Positions 19,420-29,280 of a DNA stretch of 64,000 bases are shown piece by piece. The DNA is from Pseudomonas saxonica. GTDB taxonomy: Bacteria; Pseudomonadota; Gammaproteobacteria; Pseudomonadales; Pseudomonadaceae. Position numbers and translations under genes: made by a program. The stretch is from positions 682,001 to 746,000 of the forward strand of contig NZ_VFIO01000001.1 in the NCBI RefSeq assembly GCF_007858365.1, in the 5' to 3' direction. The notes under the pieces are model-generated. The model saw only the letters and a list, made by a program, of their open reading frames with translations. It ran no database searches and was not told the origin of the DNA. Each line of letters opens with the position of its first letter. The stretch's first letter is position 1.

Positions 19420-19947
19420 CTAAACGTTTGGGTCACGCTTTAACTGCGCCAATACACTGAACGGGTTGGACCGCGTTACCTCGTCCTCGCCTGGCTCGGG
19501 CTCATCGAGACCCGCCGGCTGCTGGCATTCTTCCGGATGATGAGCAGGCACAATGGGCAAGGCGAGCAAAAGCTCCTCCTCGATCAGTGCATGCAGATCC
19601 AATGGATCTTCGCCCAGTTCCAGCACGTCATAACCTTTCGGTAACGACTGGGTATTCGCACCCTCTTTCACCACAGCATAACTGCACTCGCTGTGGATCG
19701 GCAGGGTGACCAGCTCAAGACAACGCTGGCAAACCATCTTGACCTCGACGTCGATGGAGCTGTGTATGACCACAGATCTTCGCTCGTCGCGCTCAAAAAC
19801 AAATTTAGCCTGGACCGCACCGACATCGTCGGAAAGCGGGTCGCAGAGTCTCTCCAAATCAGCCAGCAACACTTCACCTTGAAGGGTAGTGCCACGATCA
19901 GCCAATTTGCGCGGGTCAACGTGAGGTGGAATCGGGTCATTCAACAT
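19420..19947 (-). CDS. yceD: YceD family protein (DUF177), probable 23S rRNA accumulation factor
   Basis: A 175-residue acidic protein. One CxxC pair lies in MVCQRCLELV near residue 94-97. The family is linked to 23S rRNA accumulation in E. coli and maize. The C-terminal half is rich in Glu and Pro. The start at 19947 is the first of the leftward operon; maf starts divergently 105 bp away. Confidence 0.88.
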   Translation of the reverse strand: MLNDPIPPHVDPRKLADRGTTLQGEVLLADLERLCDPLSDDVGAVQAKFVFERDERRSVVIHSSIDVEVKMVCQRCLELVTLPIHSECSYAVVKEGANTQSLPKGYDVLELGEDPLDLHALIEEELLLALPIVPAHHPEECQQPAGLDEPEPGEDEVTRSNPFSVLAQLKRDPNV

Positions 19948-20052
19948 AGGCGCAGCATTCTAGGGAGGACCCCTTCACGTGTCAAAGGAAATTGTGCCTG
20001 TGCGACATCGCGTACGACCATTAGAATCGTCAGCAACCCACAGGAGTCGCGC

Positions 20053-20631
20053 ATGCTACCTTTATTACTCGCTTCAAGCTCGGTTTATCGCCGCGATTTA
20101 TTGTCTCGCCTGCGCTTACCCTTTACTTGCAGCTCACCAGACATCAACGAGAGCCATCAAACCGGCGAATCAGCCATCGACCTGGTCAAACGCCTGTCTT
20201 TGGAAAAGGCGCAAGCACTGACCAGCAGCCACCCCAAACACCTGATCATCGGTTCTGATCAGGTCGCCGTGCTGGACGGGCAAATCATCGGCAAGCCGCA
20301 TACCTTCGACAAGGCACGCCAGCAACTGCTGAACGCCAGCGGGGCCAGTGTCAGCTTCCTGACCGGCCTCACCCTGCTAAATAGCCAGACAGGCCATTAT
20401 CAGACCGACTGCATCCCCTTTACGGTTCACATGCGCAAGCTCACCCCAGAGCAGATAGAGCGTTATCTGCTCGCCGAGGAGCCGTACGACTGTGCAGGCA
20501 GCTTCAAGGCAGAAGGTCTGGGCGTCAGCCTGTTTCAGCGCACAGAAGGCGAGGACGCCACCAGCCTGGTCGGCCTGCCGCTGATCCGCCTTGTTGACAT
20601 GTTGATAGCAGAAGGCGTAGCTATCCCCTAA
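20053..20631 (+). CDS. Maf/YceF family nucleotide pyrophosphatase
   Basis: A 192-residue protein starting at ATG 20053 behind CAGGAG. The frame is open far upstream but the motif LLASSSVYRRDLLSRL must be N-terminal. IIGSDQVAVLDGQIIGKP is the family core. Enzymes of the YceF branch hydrolyse non-canonical nucleotides such as m7GTP; sequence by eye cannot fix the branch. It is divergent from yceD, as in other Pseudomonas. Confidence 0.9.
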   Translation: MLPLLLASSSVYRRDLLSRLRLPFTCSSPDINESHQTGESAIDLVKRLSLEKAQALTSSHPKHLIIGSDQVAVLDGQIIGKPHTFDKARQQLLNASGASVSFLTGLTLLNSQTGHYQTDCIPFTVHMRKLTPEQIERYLLAEEPYDCAGSFKAEGLGVSLFQRTEGEDATSLVGLPLIRLVDMLIAEGVAIP

Positions 20632-20650
20632 CGCAACCCCATAGGGAAAC

Positions 20651-20810
20651 GCGAATTGCGTAGCAGCTGTCGAGTAACGCGAGGCTGCGTTCGACGGCAA
20701 AGCCGTCGCTAAACCTTTCGACCCGGCAAACCAGACACACCGCACTGACAGAGGTTGCGACGATTGCATCGTCGAACGTAGCCTCGCGTTACTCGTCAAC
20801 TGCTACGTCA
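20651..20810. repeat. pair of inverted REP elements (BIME-like)
   Basis: A 59-bp arm at about 20657-20715 recurs inverted at about 20750-20808 with few mismatches. The shared core includes CGAGTAACGCGAGGCT and GTTCGACG, and the left arm has an inner GACGGCaaaGCCGTC palindrome. It lies between maf and sppA in noncoding DNA. This layout is typical of Pseudomonas REP doublets mobilised by REP-associated transposases; no such transposase gene is in the window. Confidence 0.8.
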
Positions 20811-20842
20811 TTTCCGCGCTTGAGATGCAAACCGCCCCCACA

Positions 20843-20868
20843 AAAAAACGGCCCGAAGGCCGTTTTTT
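20843..20868. terminator. bidirectional terminator between maf and sppA
   Basis: AAAAAACGGCC, CGAA loop, GGCCGTTTTTT: a perfect 11-bp stem with T tracts on both strands. It serves the leftward sppA operon and the rightward maf. Confidence 0.92.
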
Positions 20869-20885
20869 GTGAGCATCACTGCCAA

Positions 20886-21875
20886 TCAGCGCAACGTAGG
20901 TCCTTGAAAACCCATCCACATTGCCAATTGCTCAGCCACACTGGTACCGAGTTTTTTGGAGAAGCGATCAAACGCCGACTCCTGCACGGTAAAGTCCACC
21001 AGCTCTTTTTCGCCAATCACATCACGCGCAACCGAGCTGGCATTGCCCAACCCATCAATCAACCCCAGTGGCAGGGCCTGCTGACCTGTCCAGACCAAAC
21101 CAGAAAACAGCTCAGGATGATCCTTATCCTTTAGTCGATCGCCTCGACCCTGCTTCACGCTGGCAATGAACTGCTCGTGAGTGATGTTCAGCACACCCTG
21201 CCAGAACTTGGTCTCATCCGGCTTTTCAGGCTCGAACGGATCAAGAAAGGCCTTATGGTCGCCCGAGGTATAAGCACGGCGCTGAATACCCAGCTTCTCC
21301 ATCGCGCCCACGAAACCAAAGCCCGCCGCGGTCACACCTATCGAACCGACCAGACTGGCCTTGTCCGCATAGATCTCATCAGCCGCGCTGGCAATGTAAT
21401 AAGCCCCTGAAGCCCCCAGATCGGAAATGACCGCATACACCTTGATATTCGGGTTCAAGCCACGCAGACGACGAATTTCATCGTAGACATAACCCGACTG
21501 AACAGGACTGCCGCCCGGGCTGTTGATGCGCAGAATCACACCCTTGACCTTTGGATCTTCGAACGCAGCGCGCAGGCTGGTCACCAGATTGTCGGCACTG
21601 GCCAGCTCTTTATCAGCTATGACGCCACGCACATCAATCAGCGCGGTATAACCCGAACTGCTGGTTACGCTGCGTTCCATATCCAACAAAGGCGTGAACA
21701 AAAACAACATGGCAATCAGGTAGAAAAAGGTCAGCAGCTTGAAAAAAATACCCCAGCGACGCGAACGGCGCTGCTCCTGAATACCCGCCAACAAGGTTTT
21801 TTCCAGAAGCTTCCAGCTCTTGTCATCACCGACAGTCGGCTCTGCCTCGGAAGGCGCTTTCCATTGATCAACCAT
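20886..21875 (-). CDS. sppA: signal peptide peptidase SppA, short form
   Basis: A 329-residue inner-membrane serine protease of family S49. One membrane segment at 43-63 anchors it with the protease domain in the periplasm. The dyad is S156 (LGASGAYY) and K208 (SGDHKAF), 52 residues apart as in Bacillus SppA. It degrades leftover signal peptides. It is the last gene of the rluC-HAD-sppA run, 20 bp after the HAD gene. Confidence 0.92.
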   Translation of the reverse strand: MVDQWKAPSEAEPTVGDDKSWKLLEKTLLAGIQEQRRSRRWGIFFKLLTFFYLIAMLFLFTPLLDMERSVTSSSGYTALIDVRGVIADKELASADNLVTSLRAAFEDPKVKGVILRINSPGGSPVQSGYVYDEIRRLRGLNPNIKVYAVISDLGASGAYYIASAADEIYADKASLVGSIGVTAAGFGFVGAMEKLGIQRRAYTSGDHKAFLDPFEPEKPDETKFWQGVLNITHEQFIASVKQGRGDRLKDKDHPELFSGLVWTGQQALPLGLIDGLGNASSVARDVIGEKELVDFTVQESAFDRFSKKLGTSVAEQLAMWMGFQGPTLR

Positions 21876-21895
21876 GCTCTACCCCTGCAAAGACT

Positions 21896-22558
21896 TTAAT
21901 TAACCTGGCGATCCAGCCAGGTACGCAACTCGGTAAAACGCTCAATGGCCAATCGCGGCTCATAAGCCATCAGACTTTGCATCGACTGAGCACCATAGCC
22001 CACCGCAACAGAATCAATGCCTGCATTACGTGCCATCAGCAAATCAAAGGACGCATCCCCCACCATCAAGGCTTGCCCGGGGCGAACATCGCAATGGGCA
22101 AGAATCTGGTTCAGCATCAAAGGATCAGGCTTGCTGGCCGACTCGTCGGCTGCACGGGTGATATCAAAGAAATCTTCCCAGCCATTGGCCTTGAGCACCC
22201 GATCAAGACCACGCCTGGCCTTGCCCGTAGCGACAGCCAGACGATAGCCCGCAGCCCGGAAGGCCTCCAGCGACTCCTTCACACCCGCAAAGAGTGGTGA
22301 AGGCTGGGCATCCATAGCGATATAGACATCTGCGTAATGCTGGCGAAATGAAACAACCTGCTCAGGCGTCATATCGGGATAAAGGGTCAAGATAGCCTCG
22401 GGCAACCCCAGGCCAATAATCCCCTTCACCGCCTCATCATCACGCTCTGGTTGACCCGCACGCTGCGCCGCCATCTGCATGGCAGTGACAATTCGCCCGA
22501 TAGAGTCAGCCAGCGTCCCGTCCCAGTCGAAGATCAGCAGCGCGTAGTCATTCTGCAC
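21896..22558 (-). CDS. HAD family phosphatase, phosphoglycolate-phosphatase-like
   Basis: A 220-residue HAD hydrolase. Motif I is DWDGTLADS with D11 and D13, the VATGK segment is motif II, and [14 protein letters not shown] is motif IV. The substrate is unknown; similar genes are annotated as phosphoglycolate phosphatase by default. Its start overlaps the rluC stop by 11 bp, so the two are coupled. Confidence 0.85.
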   Translation of the reverse strand: MQNDYALLIFDWDGTLADSIGRIVTAMQMAAQRAGQPERDDEAVKGIIGLGLPEAILTLYPDMTPEQVVSFRQHYADVYIAMDAQPSPLFAGVKESLEAFRAAGYRLAVATGKARRGLDRVLKANGWEDFFDITRAADESASKPDPLMLNQILAHCDVRPGQALMVGDASFDLLMARNAGIDSVAVGYGAQSMQSLMAYEPRLAIERFTELRTWLDRQVN

Positions 22559-23507
22559 TCAGCAAACGCTCCACGGTTTTAGCCCACATTTCATCTACGG
22601 GAGCCTGCAATTTCAACTCACCACCTTCGGGCAGCGGCACGGTCAGCATATAGGCGTGCAAGAACAGACGCTTGCCACCCAAATCGCGAATTTCTTTGGA
22701 GAAATCTTCGTCGCCGTACTTGGTATCACCGGCAATGCAATGCCCGGCGTGCAAGGTGTGCACGCGAATTTGGTGAGTACGACCGGTAATCGGCTTGGCC
22801 TCGATCATGGTGGCGAAATCACCAAAGCGGCGCAGCACCTTAAATACGGTGACCGACTCCTTGCCCTCTTCATTGACTTCAACCATACGCTCGCCTGAAC
22901 GCAGATTGCTTTTCATCAAGGGTGCGCGCACTTGCTTGATGGACGTCGCCCAGTTACCACGCACCAAAGCCATGTAGCGCTTGTCGACACCATCACCGCG
23001 CAACGCGGCATGCAAGTGACGCAACATGCTGCGCTTTTTGGCAATCATCAACAGGCCGGACGTGTCGCGATCCAGGCGATGCACCAACTCAAGTTCTTTA
23101 GCGTCGGGGCGCAACTGACGAAAGGCTTCAATGACACCAAAGGTCAGGCCGCTGCCGCCATGCACCGCAATGCCGGCAGGCTTGTTGAGCACAATCAGCG
23201 CTTTGTCTTCATAGACAATGGCGGCTTCGAGGCGCTGCAACAACCCTTGAGCAAGGGGCACAGGCTCATCGCGCTCAGGCACGCGGACCGGCGGAACGCG
23301 CACGATATCGCCCGCCTGCAGCTTGTACTCGGGCTTGATCCGCCCCTTGTTCACACGCACTTCGCCTTTACGCAAAATGCGGTAAATCAAGGTCTTGGGA
23401 ACACCCTTGAGCCGTGCAAGTAAAAAGTTGTCGATGCGTTGGCCGGCATATTCCGGCGAGACCTCAAGCAGCTGAACGCTGGGGGTCGGGGGGGTCGTGG
23501 TCGTCAT
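22548..23507 (-). CDS. rluC: 23S rRNA pseudouridine synthase C
   Basis: A 319-residue enzyme that makes pseudouridines 955, 2504 and 2580 in E. coli 23S rRNA. It has an S4 RNA-binding domain at about 20-75 and the catalytic D146 in HRLDRDTSG. It is divergent from rne, as in many gammaproteobacteria. The start is at 23507, 30 bp from the rne promoter on the other strand. Confidence 0.93.
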   Translation of the reverse strand: MTTTTPPTPSVQLLEVSPEYAGQRIDNFLLARLKGVPKTLIYRILRKGEVRVNKGRIKPEYKLQAGDIVRVPPVRVPERDEPVPLAQGLLQRLEAAIVYEDKALIVLNKPAGIAVHGGSGLTFGVIEAFRQLRPDAKELELVHRLDRDTSGLLMIAKKRSMLRHLHAALRGDGVDKRYMALVRGNWATSIKQVRAPLMKSNLRSGERMVEVNEEGKESVTVFKVLRRFGDFATMIEAKPITGRTHQIRVHTLHAGHCIAGDTKYGDEDFSKEIRDLGGKRLFLHAYMLTVPLPEGGELKLQAPVDEMWAKTVERLLSAE

Positions 23508-23536
23508 GGCGCGAATGATAACAATTTTTTATGGAA

Positions 23537-23565
23537 TTGAAGCACTTAATCATTGCTGCTATAGT
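23537..23565 (+). promoter_or_regulatory. sigma-70 promoter of rne
   Basis: TTGAAG (23537-23542), a 17-bp spacer and TATAGT (23560-23565). The predicted start near 23572 leaves a leader of about 640 nt. Confidence 0.7.
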
Positions 23566-23571
23566 CGCGAA

Positions 23572-24210
23572 CGCCGCCAAAAGCGGCCTGGACAGCGGAT
23601 TAACGGTGAATCACCGACCCTGACCAACGCTCTTGATCAGGACGCGAGGCCGTCCTACGGGGCTTTTGCTGCATACGCACCACTTGGAGTTGTAACAAGC
23701 GCAGGTGACATGAGGCCTGAAGCGAGCCTGGAAAGCAGAGTGCAAACTCGCCTTTTACGCCGATATTCACGGCCAGTTCACAAAGTGCAGTCAGCTGCGG
23801 GTAATGCGAGCGAATGCTTCGGAAACTTCGCCTTTATTAGCCATGATGCGTGAACTCCCCTTTTGGAGAACACGGTAAATGCCAACCCGCTGCGGATTCT
23901 GCGCGCGGCAGCACCCGAATTATCAGGGATACGTGTAGGGTGGAGATGCACAACCGTCGGACTGTGTAGCACTAGGCTTTTTCAAGACGCTTCATCTCGT
24001 CCACAGCCGCTGGTTGATTCCTCCTCCTGACTGAGTGCTTAACTTAAGTCACCACAGCAAGCAGGAAGCGTAAGTCGCGACTTCGCCCCCATTGGTCGAA
24101 CCTCGCTGGACACTGGAGTGGCCAACTACTCCTGACGCACCTGACACCGACCGTGAGAAGTCGTGTGTGCCGAACGCCGTTTCCGGTAGCCCGGAAACCG
24201 ACGGTACAAC
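23572..24210 (+). promoter_or_regulatory. long structured 5' leader of rne
   Basis: About 640 nt without a credible gene. It ends in a perfect hairpin, GTTTCCGG-TAGC-CCGGAAAC (24179-24198), just 12 nt before the start codon, and no strong Shine-Dalgarno is present. Enteric rne leaders are long and let RNase E cleave its own mRNA. The same role here is inferred from length and structure, because I see no sequence match to the enteric element. Confidence 0.6.
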
Positions 24211-27200
24211 ATGAAAAGAATGCTGATTAACGCAACTCAACCTGAAGAGTTGCGCGTTGCACTGGTAGATGGCCAACGCCTCTACGACCTGGACATCGAG
24301 TCGGGTGCACGCGAGCAGAAGAAAGCCAATATTTACAAAGGCCGTATTACTCGCATTGAACCAAGCCTTGAGGCTGCCTTTGTCGATTTCGGCTCTGAGC
24401 GCCACGGCTTCCTGCCCCTCAAAGAAATCTCCCGCGAGTACTTCAAGAAAGCACCTGAAGGTCGCGTCAACATCAAGGACGTCCTGAGCGAAGGCCAGGA
24501 AGTCATCGTGCAAGTCGAGAAAGAAGAACGTGGCAACAAGGGCGCAGCCCTGACCACCTTCATCAGCCTCGCTGGCCGTTACCTGGTTCTGATGCCTAAC
24601 AACCCGCGTGCCGGTGGCATCTCCCGCCGTATTGAAGGCGAAGAGCGCAATGAACTGCGTGAAGCCCTCAATGGCCTGATCGCCCCTGCCGACATGGGCC
24701 TGATCGTGCGCACTGCCGGCCTTGGCCGCAGCAGCGAAGAAATGCAGTGGGACCTCGACTACCTGCTGCAACTCTGGACCGCCATTAAAGAAGCTTCGCT
24801 GGATCGTTCCGCGCCATTCCTGATTTATCAAGAAAGCAACGTGATCATCCGCGCCATTCGCGATTACCTGCGCCAGGACATCGGCGAAGTGCTGATCGAC
24901 AGCGTTGAAGCTCAGGACGAAGCCCTGACCTTCATCCGCCAGGTAATGCCGCAGTACGCCAGCAAAATCAAACTCTACGAAGACAGCGTTCCGCTGTTCA
25001 ATCGTTTCCAGATCGAAAGCCAGATCGAGACCGCCTTCCAGCGCGTTGTTGAACTGCCTTCCGGCGGCTCCATCGTTATCGACCCGACCGAGGCCCTGGT
25101 GTCCATCGACATCAACTCGGCGCGCGCCACTAAAGGCAGCGATATCGAAGAAACCGCACTGCAAACCAACCTTGAAGCCGCCGAAGAAATCGCCCGTCAG
25201 TTGCGCCTGCGCGACATCGGCGGCCTGATCGTCATCGACTTCATCGACATGACACCCGCCAAAAACCAGCGCGCAGTGGAAGAAAAAGTCCGCGAATGCC
25301 TGGAAGCAGACCGTGCCCGCGTACAAGTGGGCCGTATCTCGCGCTTTGGCCTGCTGGAAATGTCCCGTCAGCGCCTGCGCCCATCGCTGGGTGAAAGCAG
25401 CGGCATCGTTTGCCCACGCTGCAATGGCACCGGCATCATCCGTGACGTTGAGTCGCTGTCGCTGGCTATCCTGCGCCTGATCGAAGAAGAAGCCCTGAAA
25501 GACCGCACTGCTGAAGTACGCGCTCAGGTGCCGATCCCGGTGGCGGCATTCCTGCTGAACGAAAAACGCAACTCGATCACCAAGATCGAACTGCGCACCC
25601 GTGCCCGCATCATCATCCTGCCGAACGATCACCTCGAAACGCCGCACTTCGAAGTTCAGCGTCTGCGTGATGACAGCCCGGAAGCCAACACCAACCAGTC
25701 CAGCTACGAAATTGCTGCCGCTGCTGCCGAAGTTGAAGAAGTTCAACCTGCCGCTGCGACCCGCACCCTCGTTCGCCAGGAAGCCGCCGTCAAGACAGCT
25801 CCGCCGCGCGCCACGGCTCCGGTTCCGACTGAAGCAAGCCCGGCCACTGCAACCCCGGCATCGGCTCCAACTGCCAGCATCGCCGAACCAAGCCTGTTCA
25901 AAGGCCTTGTGAAGTCGCTGGTCAGCCTGTTCGCCTCTAAAGAAGAGCCGGCCGCACCTGCTGTTGCTGAAAAACCAGCCACCCCTGAGCGCCCTGCACG
26001 CAACGAAGAGCGTCGCAATGGCCGTCAGCAAAGCCGTAATCGTAATGGTCGCCGCGACGAAGAGCGCAAGCCTCGTGAAGAACGTGCACCGCGCGAAGAA
26101 CGTGCCCCACGTGAAGAACGCGCTCCTCGTGAAGTGCGCGAGCCGCGGGAAGAAACGCCGGTTGTAAGCGCTCCTCGCGAAGAACGCGCACCGCGCGCAC
26201 CGCGTGAAGAACGTGCACCGCGCGCTCCTCGTGAAGACCGCAAACCACGTGGCGAAGCCCGTGAAGAGCGTGTTCGCGAACTGCGCGAGCCTCTGGACGC
26301 TGCTCCTGTCGTTGCGCCAGCAGTAGCGGCCACCGAAGAAGAACGCCCAGCCCGTGCCCCGCGTGAAGAACGTCAACCACGTGCTCCGCGCGAAGAACGT
26401 GCACCACGCGAAGTCAAGCCGGCTGCCGCTGCTGAAGACGAAGAGGTACTGTCCAGCGAAGCAAACACCCAGGACGATTCGCAGGAGAACGCCGAAGGCG
26501 ATCGCCCACGTCGTCGCTCACGCGGTCAGCGTCGTCGCAGCAACCGTCGCGAGCGTCAACGCGATGCCAATGGCAACGTGATTGAAGGTTCGGAAGAGCA
26601 CAGCGAAGAATCCAACGGCGAAAACGCTGCAGCAACCACCACTGAACTGGCTGCCGGTCTGGCTGTCACTGAGGCCGTTGCCAGCTCGGTCATCAGCGCA
26701 CCCGCTGAAGCCCAGGCTCACCAGCAAGCTGAACGCGCCAACCAAGCCTCTCACGACTCGGCCCTGGCCCAGACCGTTGTGGCAGCAGAAGCTCAAACGA
26801 CTGCCGTTGCCATTGTTCCAGCGCCGATCGTTGAGTCCCCTGCGGTAGAAGCGCCAGTGGTTGAGACACCTTCGGTTCAAGCGCCAGCCGCTGAAGCTCC
26901 GACTGTCGAAGCGCCTGTGGTTGAAGCAGTAACAGCAATCGAAGCTGTCAAGGCACCTGAAGTTGAAGTGGCCGCACAGGTATCAGCAGAACCTGAAATC
27001 AAGGCCACTGCTGAGCCTGCCCCAGCCATCGAGACCCCGGTTGCTGCGCCAGAACCAGTGATCGAAGCCGCCATCGAAGCGCCGGCAGTAGAAGCGCCAC
27101 GCGCAGAAACGCCGGCCGCCGAAAAGCCAGTCTTCGAAAAAGCGCCTGAGCACGTCAAGGAAGCACGCGTCGTTCGCGAGCCAATTGCCGAGCCTGCCGC

Positions 27201-27504
27201 CGTAGAAACCGCACCGGCTCCGACTCCAGTTGCACCCGTTGCCGCTGAAGTTGTTGTCACTGAAGCCACTGTGATCGAGACCGCTGTAACAGCTCCGGCT
27301 GAAACGGTAGTAACGACCGAAGTGATTGAAGTGGTAGTGGCCGCACCGGTTGTCAGCACTCAGCCAAGCAACGGTCGTGCTCCTAACGATCCACGCGAAG
27401 TGCGTCGCCGCAAGCGTGAGGCCGCAGCTGCTGCTGCCGCCGCTCAAGCTGCCAGCGAAACCGTAGCCCCGGAAGCAGAGCACGAGCCTAAACCCCTCGC
27501 CTGA
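24211..27504 (+). CDS. rne: ribonuclease E
   Basis: A 1097-residue essential endoribonuclease and degradosome scaffold. The N-terminal half holds the S1 domain (about 35-120), catalytic D300 and D343, and the zinc-link C401-P-R-C404. After about residue 530 it is disordered. An amphipathic helix lies near 555-575 ([14 protein letters not shown]), probably the membrane anchor. An Arg/Glu/Pro repeat field (REERAP type) spans about 610-740, an arginine-rich patch lies near 765-785, a long Val-Glu-Ala-Pro field spans about 870-1047, and NDPR sits at 1059-1062. NDPR and the REER repeats are recognised partner and RNA-contact motifs in Pseudomonas RNase E. The C-terminus is long for the family. Confidence 0.97.
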   Translation: MKRMLINATQPEELRVALVDGQRLYDLDIESGAREQKKANIYKGRITRIEPSLEAAFVDFGSERHGFLPLKEISREYFKKAPEGRVNIKDVLSEGQEVIVQVEKEERGNKGAALTTFISLAGRYLVLMPNNPRAGGISRRIEGEERNELREALNGLIAPADMGLIVRTAGLGRSSEEMQWDLDYLLQLWTAIKEASLDRSAPFLIYQESNVIIRAIRDYLRQDIGEVLIDSVEAQDEALTFIRQVMPQYASKIKLYEDSVPLFNRFQIESQIETAFQRVVELPSGGSIVIDPTEALVSIDINSARATKGSDIEETALQTNLEAAEEIARQLRLRDIGGLIVIDFIDMTPAKNQRAVEEKVRECLEADRARVQVGRISRFGLLEMSRQRLRPSLGESSGIVCPRCNGTGIIRDVESLSLAILRLIEEEALKDRTAEVRAQVPIPVAAFLLNEKRNSITKIELRTRARIIILPNDHLETPHFEVQRLRDDSPEANTNQSSYEIAAAAAEVEEVQPAAATRTLVRQEAAVKTAPPRATAPVPTEASPATATPASAPTASIAEPSLFKGLVKSLVSLFASKEEPAAPAVAEKPATPERPARNEERRNGRQQSRNRNGRRDEERKPREERAPREERAPREERAPREVREPREETPVVSAPREERAPRAPREERAPRAPREDRKPRGEAREERVRELREPLDAAPVVAPAVAATEEERPARAPREERQPRAPREERAPREVKPAAAAEDEEVLSSEANTQDDSQENAEGDRPRRRSRGQRRRSNRRERQRDANGNVIEGSEEHSEESNGENAAATTTELAAGLAVTEAVASSVISAPAEAQAHQQAERANQASHDSALAQTVVAAEAQTTAVAIVPAPIVESPAVEAPVVETPSVQAPAAEAPTVEAPVVEAVTAIEAVKAPEVEVAAQVSAEPEIKATAEPAPAIETPVAAPEPVIEAAIEAPAVEAPRAETPAAEKPVFEKAPEHVKEARVVREPIAEPAAVETAPAPTPVAPVAAEVVVTEATVIETAVTAPAETVVTTEVIEVVVAAPVVSTQPSNGRAPNDPREVRRRKREAAAAAAAAQAASETVAPEAEHEPKPLA
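26050..26415 (+). repeat. imperfect in-frame repeats coding REERAP units in rne
   Basis: About ten degenerate copies of a roughly 18-bp unit coding R-E-E-R-A-P or a variant. Repeats of this kind can expand or contract by slippage while the frame stays intact. Confidence 0.75.
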
Positions 27505-27518
27505 TTCTGAAGGCCACT

Positions 27519-27555
27519 AAAAAGCCCCGCCAGTTCTGAACTGGCGGGGCTTTTT
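27519..27555. terminator. bidirectional terminator after rne
   Basis: A perfect 17-bp stem (AAAAAGCCCCGCCAGTT / AACTGGCGGGGCTTTTT) with a 3-nt loop, 15 bp after the rne stop. It also serves the convergent lipoprotein gene. Confidence 0.95.
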
Positions 27556-27575
27556 TATGCGCCGTGTTTCAGGCT

Positions 27576-28187
27576 CTAAAAGAACCAAAAGGAGCGACGT
27601 TCACGTTCCAGCTCACCACGGCATTGATTGAGCTGCGCGCCGTAGGTTTTAGCCTGCTGATCGACTTTACGCGCCACCTGCATCAACCAGGGTTTTGCCC
27701 GATAGGTATTACGGCTAAAACCGCCCCGCCCTTCGTGGTACGCCAGATACTGGTTATAGGCATCCCACTTGGAAATGCCCAATTGTTGCTGGGTGCCCGC
27801 CACGTACCACCCGATAAACATGATGGCGTCACCAAAGTCATCGCGCGAGCCACTACTGCCCATGCTTCGTTCAAAATCGCTCCAGGCGGGCGGCTGAGCC
27901 TGCGCGTAACCGTAGGAAGGGCTGACCCTGCCCCACGGAATCACCCACAAAAGGTAAGCACGGGGCGGAAGTGCATCGGCCACAAAGCTGCTTTCCTGCT
28001 TCATGATTGCCATAGCGATATGGGGCGGGGTTCCCCACTTGCTCTCCATCGCCACCGAATCCTTGTACCAGGCCGGATACTGGCGATAGATCGAACAGAG
28101 ATTGCCTTGGTCTTTAGGCGGGGCAGTCATGCACCCGGTTAACGTCGCCAGACAGAGAACCAGCGACACAGCAGGAAGTGACTTCAT
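27576..28187 (-). CDS. SLT-domain lipoprotein (putative lytic transglycosylase)
   Basis: A 203-residue lipoprotein with its lipobox L-T-G-C and modified C19. The segment HIAMAIMKQESSF holds the expected catalytic glutamate E65 of the lysozyme-like SLT fold, and SPSYGYAQAQ resembles the next family motif. It is short for a lytic transglycosylase and has no LysM or SPOR domain. It lies between rne and murB; in the P. aeruginosa order I remember these genes are adjacent. Activity is inferred. Confidence 0.72.
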   Translation of the reverse strand: MKSLPAVSLVLCLATLTGCMTAPPKDQGNLCSIYRQYPAWYKDSVAMESKWGTPPHIAMAIMKQESSFVADALPPRAYLLWVIPWGRVSPSYGYAQAQPPAWSDFERSMGSSGSRDDFGDAIMFIGWYVAGTQQQLGISKWDAYNQYLAYHEGRGGFSRNTYRAKPWLMQVARKVDQQAKTYGAQLNQCRGELERERRSFWFF

Positions 28188-28206
28188 TGATGATCCAGAC
28201 CGAAAA

Positions 28207-28233
28207 GCCTGCGCATGCGTACATGCGTCAGGC
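28207..28233 (-). terminator. terminator of the murB operon
   Basis: On the minus strand GCCTG-A-CGCATG, a 4-nt loop, CATGCGCAGGC, then CTTTTCG: an 11-bp stem with one bulge, 9 bp beyond the murB stop. It separates murB from the lipoprotein gene. Confidence 0.65.
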
Positions 28234-28241
28234 TGGCTCCA

Positions 28242-29261
28242 TTAATACAGGTTAGGCTCCATCTCGAGCTGCACCGCGAAGCGCTGTTCGATGTCGGCCT
28301 GAATACGCTGCGCCAGCGCCAGCAACTGCAAGCCGGTGGCCGAGCCATAGTTGACCAGCACCAGGGATTGCAAACGGTGCACCCCGGCATCGTTCTCCCG
28401 GAAGCCCTTCCAGCCTGCCGCTTCGATTAACCAGCCCGCCGCCAGCTTCACTCGGCCATCGGCTTGCGGATAACCAATTACGCCAGGGTGCGCCAACTTC
28501 AATTCAGCGGCCAAGGCAGCAGACACCACCGGGTTCTTAAAGAAGCTGCCGGCATTGCCCAGCACCGCCGGGTCAGGCAGTTTTTCACTGCGAATGCTAC
28601 TGATGGCACGGCTCACATCGGTGGCCGTCGGCTGATCTATGCCTTGCTCGCTCAGACGCTGGCGAACAGGGCCGTATTCCAGACGCAAGCGTGGGGCTCG
28701 GCTCAAGGCAAACCTCACCCGCAGAATCAGCCAGCGCCCTGCCTGCTGTTTAAACACGCTGTCACGGTAGCCAAAGTTGCAGTCCTCCAGAGTGAAATCA
28801 CGCAACTCGCCGGTTTGACGGTCGAGCGCGGTCAGCCCTGCAAAGACATCTTTGATCTCAACGCCATACGCGCCGATATTTTGCATCGGTGCAGCGCCTA
28901 CGGTACCGGGAATCAAACTAAGGTTTTCCAGCCCGCTCAGCCCCTGTTCGAGCGTCCAAAGTACAAAAGAGTGCCACACCTCGCCTGCTTCGGCCTCAAT
29001 CACGACACGCTCACCATCGGCTTCGACCTGACGAATCCCACGGGTCGCCATGCGCACCACCAGAGCGGGCACATCGGCCGTCAACAGCAAGTTACTGCCG
29101 CCGCCAATAACCAATAGCGGCAAATTGCGCTGCGCCGAGCACTGCAAGGCCTCGCGCACATCGTCATCACTGTGGGCTTCGGCAAACAGGCTGGCGCGCA
29201 CGTCCACACCGAAACTGTTGAACGGTTTGAGCGATGCATTGACCTGCAACTGCAAACTCAT
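28242..29261 (-). CDS. murB: UDP-N-acetylenolpyruvoylglucosamine reductase
   Basis: A 339-residue FAD enzyme that makes UDP-MurNAc. I choose ATG 29261 (MSLQLQVNASLKPFNSFGV) behind GAAGGGG; an upstream start at 29384 would run into kdsB. GGGSNLLL is the FAD motif, GAYGVEIKDV and GNAGSFFKNPVV hold the active-site Ser, and the C-terminus ends in the family pattern. It follows kdsB by 19 bp. Confidence 0.95.
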   Translation of the reverse strand: MSLQLQVNASLKPFNSFGVDVRASLFAEAHSDDDVREALQCSAQRNLPLLVIGGGSNLLLTADVPALVVRMATRGIRQVEADGERVVIEAEAGEVWHSFVLWTLEQGLSGLENLSLIPGTVGAAPMQNIGAYGVEIKDVFAGLTALDRQTGELRDFTLEDCNFGYRDSVFKQQAGRWLILRVRFALSRAPRLRLEYGPVRQRLSEQGIDQPTATDVSRAISSIRSEKLPDPAVLGNAGSFFKNPVVSAALAAELKLAHPGVIGYPQADGRVKLAAGWLIEAAGWKGFRENDAGVHRLQSLVLVNYGSATGLQLLALAQRIQADIEQRFAVQLEMEPNLY

Positions 29262-29280
29262 AGACGCCCCTTCAACCCAA

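Noticed and set aside
24049..26376. 775-codon open frame antisense to rne
   Set aside because: It mirrors the biased codons of the real rne frame (Phe/Ala/Arg-rich, repeat-like), has no family features and no ribosome site. It is an artefact of codon use.
26050..26415. Repeat array in rne considered as CRISPR or minisatellite
   Set aside because: Repeats are in frame, degenerate and without unique spacers; they encode the REERAP region.
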